Assembly: GCA_910585155.1 (NCBI GenBank)
Contig: CAJUEC010000058.1
Span: 1-8,161, forward strand
DNA from: an uncultured Oscillospiraceae bacterium
GTDB taxonomy: Bacteria; Bacillota; Clostridia; Oscillospirales; Oscillospiraceae
DNA length: 8,161 nt
Direction of reading: 5' to 3'
Position numbers and translations under genes: made by a program. Position 1 is the first letter of the stretch. Each line of letters opens with the position of its first letter. This document shows positions 5,301 to 8,161 of the stretch, piece by piece. A model generated the notes under the pieces. It saw only the letters and a list, made by a program, of their open reading frames with translations. It was not told the DNA's origin and did not search any database.

Positions 5301-8161
5301 GAACCTCCTGCCTGGGGTATATGAAATTTCCGAAAAATCGGTGCCCTCCCCCTGGCTGAAGGATGCCCCCAGCCAGCTCGTCACCCTCTACCCGGACCGG
5401 GACCACACCGCCTACTTCAAGAACCATAAGCGGCCTATCATTGAGATCATCAAAGAGAACGCCGTCACCTTCGACCGGCTGGCCAACGTGCCCTTCCGGG
5501 TCTGGTACGCCAGCAACAGCACCGCCACCGGCGAAATGAACGACCTGGGCGTATTCTACACGGACGAGAACGGGCGCATTGAGCTGGACGGCACCAAGAT
5601 GGGCACCCTGGGCCTCCGGGACGGCTGGTTCCGGGTCCAAGAGTTGGAGCCGCTGAAGGGCTTCGCCAAGGCGGACCCGGACACCCAGGAGGCGTTCATC
5701 CCCGCTGGCCAGGGCCACACCTTCGTGTTCCGCAATCAGCCGTTGAGCGCCATTTGTGTCTGGAAATATGACAGCCAGCACCCCAATGTGGCCATCGAGG
5801 GCGCGGTGTTCCAGATCCGTTACCTGTCCGGCAACACCTCCGGCACGGGCGGCACCGTAATTGGCACCTTTCAGACCTCAAAAAATGGCAGTTTCACGGC
5901 AACCGGGCTGAAAAAGGGAACCTATATCGTGGAGGAGCTGTCCAGTGACGGGGGGCACGTCATCGACACGCCGCCCCAAACCGTGTATCTCTCCGGCGAG
6001 GAGCAGGAGGTCATCCATGTCCGCTTCGGCAACAGCGCCATGGGCAGTTTGCTGGTCAAGAAGGTGTCGGACAGCGACGGCGCGCCGCTGAGTGACGTGG
6101 AGTTTATGGTCACCACCAGCGATGGGACCGTGGTGGGCGACGCCAACGGCAAGTTCGTGACGGACCAGGCGGGCACTTTCCTGGTGGAGAACATTGAGCC
6201 GGGAACGTCCTTGGTGGTGAAGGAGGTCAGGGCAAAGCCCGGATACCTGAAGGACGATGTGCCCCAGGTGGCGAAAATCAAGGCTGGACAGTGTGTAACA
6301 TTGGAATTCAGGAACAAAAAGCTGGGAGATCTCGTCCTCCACAAGCTGTCCAGCGCCGACAAGAGTCCCATTGAGGGGGCACAGTTCCGCATCACCTACG
6401 CGGACGGCAAGGTGGTGGACGCCGAGGGCGGTCAGTTGTCCAGCAATGGTCTGTATACGACCAATAAGGAGGGGCAGATCGTCCTTTCCGGCATCACCGG
6501 CACCCTCATCTGCACGGAGGTGTCCAGCGCCCCCGGCTACGCCATCGACCCCAACACCCGCAGCCAGACCGTGGTGGTAAACCCCGGCGACGATACCCAG
6601 CAGCTCTATTTTTACAACGACCCCCTGTGTTCGCTGACGCTCTCGAAGGTGGATTCGGTCACGGGGAAGCCCGTACCCAACACCCAGTTCACTTTGAAGT
6701 ATGCCAGCGGCGAGATGATCGGCAAATACACCACCGGGAAGGATGGGACGGTCACCGTCAGCGGCCTCCTGCCCGGTTCCACTGTGATCGCCACCGAGAC
6801 CAAGGTGCCGGACACCCACGTCCTAAACTCCACCCCCCAGACCATCGTGCTGAAAAGCGGGGCCAATACCGTCACCAGCGGGGCCGTTGTCACCCCCGGT
6901 ACAAATCCGGGCACGGGCACAGGCGGCGGCAACAACCTGGATTTTGAGAACGATCCCAGGATGACTTTGACGATCCGCAAATACATCAAGGGCACTGACC
7001 GGGAGCCTTTGGCCGGGGTCTGCTTCAAGGTCACTACCGGCGATGGCGCGGCGGTTGGCCCCGGCGATGGGACCTTCTACACCAATTCCGCAGGCGAGAT
7101 CGTGATCGAGGGGCTGGAGCCGGGAACCACCGTCACCGCGCGAGAGATCTCCACGGTGGAGGGGTTTGTCCTGGACGGCGAACCCAAAACGGTCAAGATC
7201 AAGGCCGGCGCTCAGGCACCCGAATTGATCTTCTGGAACGAGCGTGTCGGGACCTTGGTGATCCAGAAAAAGAGCACCACCGGGGAGCTTCTGAGCGGGG
7301 CCGAGTTCCTGTTGACCTACGCAGACGGCAGGTTTGTGGACGCGGCCAATGGCCACCTGTCCAGCAACGGCCTGTACACCACCGACAAAAACGGCGAGAT
7401 TCGGGTCAATGTGGTGGGAACCGTGGTGGCGAAGGAGGTAAAAAGCCCCGCCGGGTACTCCATCGACCCGGCCACCCAGACCCAGACGGTGACGGTGCGG
7501 CCTGACGACCAGCAGACCCTGGTCTTCCTCAACGCCCCCGCGGGCAATTTTGAGCTGATCAAGGTGGTGGCGGGGAACAAGGAGAAGCGCATCCCCAACG
7601 TGACCTTCGAGATCCGCAGCGCTGATGACGACGCCCTCATCGACACCATCACCACGGACAGCAATGGCCGCGCCACCCTCCAGCTGGAGGCGGGCAATTA
7701 TTACGCCGTTGAAACCGAGTGCCCCAAGGAGTACAAGCTGGATTCCAGCCGCCACACGTTTACCGTGCAGGACGGGAAAAATACCACTTTAATGGTGGAA
7801 AACAAGGCGTTTTCAGGTATTTTGATTCACAAAACCAGCAGCGCCACTGGCGAGGGGCTCTACGGGGTGACCTTCCTGCTCTATGACAGCTCTAACCGGC
7901 CCATCGGGCAGTACACCTCGGACAACCAGGGCTATGTGTATATCGAGGGCCTGACAGACGGCGGACGCTATTACCTGCGGGAGCTGGAAAATCCGGGGTA
8001 TGTGCCGGACACCCAGATGAAAACCGTCTACGTCAAGGCGGGCGAGGTGACCTTGGTGGACTGGAAGAACACCCCCATTACCGCCCAGATCCAGATTGTC
8101 AAGAAGTCCGCCGACTACAACTCCACCAACGGCCTGCCTGCCGGTACGCTGCTGGAGGGGG
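2398..8161 (+). CDS. Giant thioester-domain / Cna-B repeat surface adhesin (3' partial)
   Basis: The frame is open from ATG 2398 to the window end: 1,921 codons plus one base, with no stop. Residues 1-29 are a signal peptide (basic MKHKPFTR, Leu/Val core, ASA cleavage site). Residues about 35-165 resemble the thioester domain of Gram-positive adhesins: AYCVNW with Cys76, and TQVAVW with Gln141, which would form the Cys-Gln thioester able to bind amines on a target covalently. Residues about 170-380 have no domain I recognise. From residue 384 there are 16 complete Cna-B/SpaA-like repeats and the start of a seventeenth, nearly without linkers. Each keeps the Lys, Glu and Asn expected for an internal isopeptide bond. 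The arrangement is a reactive tip on a long, protease-resistant stalk. The C-terminus, where a sorting signal and membrane anchor are expected, is outside the window. A sortase lies two genes upstream. Expression must come by read-through of the terminator or from a promoter I cannot see. The thioester call rests on short motifs only. Confidence 0.93.
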   Translation, partial: MKHKPFTRFLSLLLVVATLAGLFTLPASAASLNGSGTVNIQYLGRHEYLSKSTGGSLSGSSWSYTSNDGLTGTAYCVNWGLSAVSPNKALTLQEYNRNPQTMGVFANGYPMRTLEQFKELHPDDVRGIASLTEDEYKYATQVAVWASCGQLSVPGTSFTAGRATLVEPTSDAQKIRVYDSVKIMLKYSAHWTKNLHTGLSIRAEEDKDIRGVDVLNEYGLEGAAADHEDGIKKETIGGKEYYTRTMYVASATSTWIDGRTTKVYSTDAPQGTIFTAENGSPLETVQENGATCYKVDTSKSRNTNLNSNGEEYYGAFKVCVPVDNAAAEGSFTIKATGGVAQYNLFLAYNPSATEQSYIISDPGYVTLEAQAPFKWSGTEEPDTASLQVVKAGAGGAPLEGASFTLTGSGGTTVSGTSDRNGQIIWTDLPADETYTLTETAAPEGYQIIAPMNITLTPGRTEYVTVPNETEKGFTVKKVDAQNKASLQGAVFRFEQIDGDYTTTGITGFDGTISFQGDELPYGSYRVTEESSAPGYLKDTRVETVEWTGERDVLIVFENVRDISLTILKVNELGTSLEGAIFDVYADGKYITSVETNSSGEARVTGIKKEAYIEVVEKTAPAGHVLDRTAHGIHIDPYDPAIEDDPVLTVVNQSKPSLRIIKYDRTSGKNLAGVTFEIYKDAELFDTKTTPESGIIELFDLDPGTYLVKEVSSDDAHIVTTTPQQIELKAGQTATQELVFFNDLKPGMHLIKVDSADLSKPIANAKFKFTAVDGSWGPEELTTGVDGTIDLSKLPTGAMVVEELECPGYVIDDFQRIIELKPNENVQFVFTNSKKPDLLLTKTSSDGTPLEGVSFRLARIEDGSHYLDRVTDSKGEILWEGLEPGVYSLVETATKNDHIIDLKEHHVELFPGKVSTIVLENHKRPNLYVYKNDADSGEPIEHTIFTVRAADGHSVDEIETDSTGRAELKNLLPGVYEISEKSVPSPWLKDAPSQLVTLYPDRDHTAYFKNHKRPIIEIIKENAVTFDRLANVPFRVWYASNSTATGEMNDLGVFYTDENGRIELDGTKMGTLGLRDGWFRVQELEPLKGFAKADPDTQEAFIPAGQGHTFVFRNQPLSAICVWKYDSQHPNVAIEGAVFQIRYLSGNTSGTGGTVIGTFQTSKNGSFTATGLKKGTYIVEELSSDGGHVIDTPPQTVYLSGEEQEVIHVRFGNSAMGSLLVKKVSDSDGAPLSDVEFMVTTSDGTVVGDANGKFVTDQAGTFLVENIEPGTSLVVKEVRAKPGYLKDDVPQVAKIKAGQCVTLEFRNKKLGDLVLHKLSSADKSPIEGAQFRITYADGKVVDAEGGQLSSNGLYTTNKEGQIVLSGITGTLICTEVSSAPGYAIDPNTRSQTVVVNPGDDTQQLYFYNDPLCSLTLSKVDSVTGKPVPNTQFTLKYASGEMIGKYTTGKDGTVTVSGLLPGSTVIATETKVPDTHVLNSTPQTIVLKSGANTVTSGAVVTPGTNPGTGTGGGNNLDFENDPRMTLTIRKYIKGTDREPLAGVCFKVTTGDGAAVGPGDGTFYTNSAGEIVIEGLEPGTTVTAREISTVEGFVLDGEPKTVKIKAGAQAPELIFWNERVGTLVIQKKSTTGELLSGAEFLLTYADGRFVDAANGHLSSNGLYTTDKNGEIRVNVVGTVVAKEVKSPAGYSIDPATQTQTVTVRPDDQQTLVFLNAPAGNFELIKVVAGNKEKRIPNVTFEIRSADDDALIDTITTDSNGRATLQLEAGNYYAVETECPKEYKLDSSRHTFTVQDGKNTTLMVENKAFSGILIHKTSSATGEGLYGVTFLLYDSSNRPIGQYTSDNQGYVYIEGLTDGGRYYLRELENPGYVPDTQMKTVYVKAGEVTLVDWKNTPITAQIQIVKKSADYNSTNGLPAGTLLEG
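2500..2892 (+). other. Predicted thioester (TED) domain of the adhesin
   Basis: Bounds are approximate (residues 35-165). Cys76 (codon 2623-2625) follows aromatic Tyr75, and Gln141 (codon 2818-2820) lies in TQVAVW. This matches the [YFL]C and TQxA(I/V)W signatures known for thioester domains such as those of streptococcal adhesins, with a spacing of 65 residues. A second cysteine, Cys148, lies seven residues after Gln141, which is uncommon and could compete for a disulfide. Structure prediction would decide. Confidence 0.72.
2905..3546 (+). other. Middle region of the adhesin, fold unknown
   Basis: Residues about 170-383 lie between the thioester domain and the repeats. Sequence is mixed hydrophilic with probable beta-strands (for example YYTRTMYVASATSTW, YYGAFKVCVPV). 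Two cysteines, Cys292 and Cys319, are 27 residues apart and could pair. The region ends with a short acidic linker (SGTEEPDT) before the first repeat. It could be a second ligand-binding or spacer domain; I assign no function. Confidence 0.5.
6040..6624 (+). repeat. First copy of a duplicated two-domain block (repeats 10-11)
   Basis: Repeats 10 and 11 resemble repeats 13 and 14 more than other members of the array. Shared marks are VTTSDG, an xxEPGT turn and KIKAG in the first domain, then TYADGK, LSSNGLYTT, and GY-IDP in the second. The corresponding starts are 918 and 927 bases apart. This suggests an internal block duplication followed by divergence. Confidence 0.7.
6877..6936 (+). other. 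Gly/Thr/Pro-rich insertion within repeat 12
   Basis: About 20 residues (including TPGTNPGTGTGGGNN) interrupt repeat 12 between its penultimate strand and the closing strand LDFEN, making this the longest unit (333 bases between closing Asn codons). The string looks like a flexible linker inside an otherwise linker-free array. Confidence 0.65.
6958..7542 (+). repeat. Second copy of the duplicated two-domain block (repeats 13-14)
   Basis: This block carries the counterparts VTTGDG, EPGT, KIKAG, then TYADGR, LSSNGLYTT and GYSIDP, in the same order as in 6040-6624. Both copies are 585 bases long by the boundaries used here. Repeat 12 lies between them. Nucleotide identity is patchy, so the event is not recent. 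Confidence 0.7.

Larger units (their letters stand above)
3547..8161 (+). repeat. Array of 16 complete and one partial Cna-B/SpaA-type repeats
   Basis: Each unit has a strand with a key Lys (as in VKKVD), a G.PL.GA.F strand, a T...G.I.. segment, a G.Y.V.E turn with the Glu, often APGY, and a closing strand ending in Asn. Closing Asn codons start at 3796, 4069, 4348, 4618, 4888, 5155, 5422, 5734, 6031, 6313, 6616, 6949, 7237, 7531, 7801 and 8068 (residues 467 to 1891). Units run 267-333 bases, with an almost exact 267-270 base period from the third to seventh closing Asn. Several junctions share Asn-x-Lys-Lys/Arg-Pro (4888, 5155, 5422). The seventeenth unit starts at about 8077 with Lys1902 visible. 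Units are clearly homologous but diverged, so the array is old rather than freshly amplified. Confidence 0.92.

Noticed and set aside
2368..5781. A 1,137-residue open frame on the minus strand opposite the adhesin
   Set aside because: Its codons are exactly in register with the sense codons, so it exists only because the adhesin lacks TTA, CTA and TCA. It has no signature of a real protein and ends inside the terminator region; the sense strand has clear domains.
5878..7755. Two adjoining minus-strand open frames (313 and 310 residues) opposite repeats 9-15
   Set aside because: Also in register with sense codons and bounded by single rare sense codons. Their apparent repetition is only the mirror image of the Cna-B repeats.
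3547..8161. Pilus backbone subunit that polymerises through a pilin motif
   Set aside because: I see no YPKN-type pilin motif, and the protein is far longer than usual backbone pilins. A single-chain adhesin fits better, though the unseen C-terminus leaves this open.
1..8161. Integrative conjugative element or prophage
   Set aside because: Similar surface genes do occur on Clostridia mobile elements, but there is no integrase, relaxase, transfer gene, phage gene or attachment repeat in the window to support it.

Overview
This window is GC-rich, with codons ending overwhelmingly in G or C. It has Gram-positive features: strong AGGAG/GGAGG ribosome sites, a sortase, and a Cna-B type surface protein. 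Together these suggest a Firmicute of the class Clostridia, plausibly a gut Oscillospiraceae-type organism. That placement is inference from composition and protein style; no marker gene is present. All genes lie on the + strand and nearly the whole window is coding. The longest non-coding gaps are 93 and 86 bases.

Layout: (1) 1-537 is the 3' end of an unrecognised surface protein with Tyr/Thr/Ser-rich repeats, an acidic Pro/Glu-rich stalk and a C-terminal membrane helix without LPXTG. (2) 542-1390 is a TTG-started, exported sortase with catalytic His205, Cys265 and Arg273, four bases after gene 1. (3) 1484-2311 is an exported transglutaminase-like protein with a Cys192-His218-Asp233 triad, preceded by an imperfect hairpin. 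(4) 2333-2363 is a strong intrinsic terminator. (5) 2398 to beyond the window end is a giant adhesin of at least 1,921 codons. It has a signal peptide, a predicted N-terminal thioester domain (Cys76/Gln141), a middle region of unknown fold, and 16 complete plus one partial Cna-B/SpaA-type repeats. Every complete repeat keeps the Lys...Glu...Asn set expected for an internal isopeptide bond.

Taken together the locus looks like a cell-surface covalent-bonding cassette: a thioester for possible covalent capture of a target, isopeptide-locked stalk domains, a sortase that could anchor or join surface proteins, and a transglutaminase-fold enzyme that may make or break amide bonds. Each part belongs to a known family. 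The combination, the size of the stalk and the terminator just before the giant gene are the points of interest. The adhesin's C-terminus, where a sorting signal would be, is outside the window, so the sortase-substrate link is not proven here. I found no tRNA, rRNA, CRISPR array, insertion sequence or origin.
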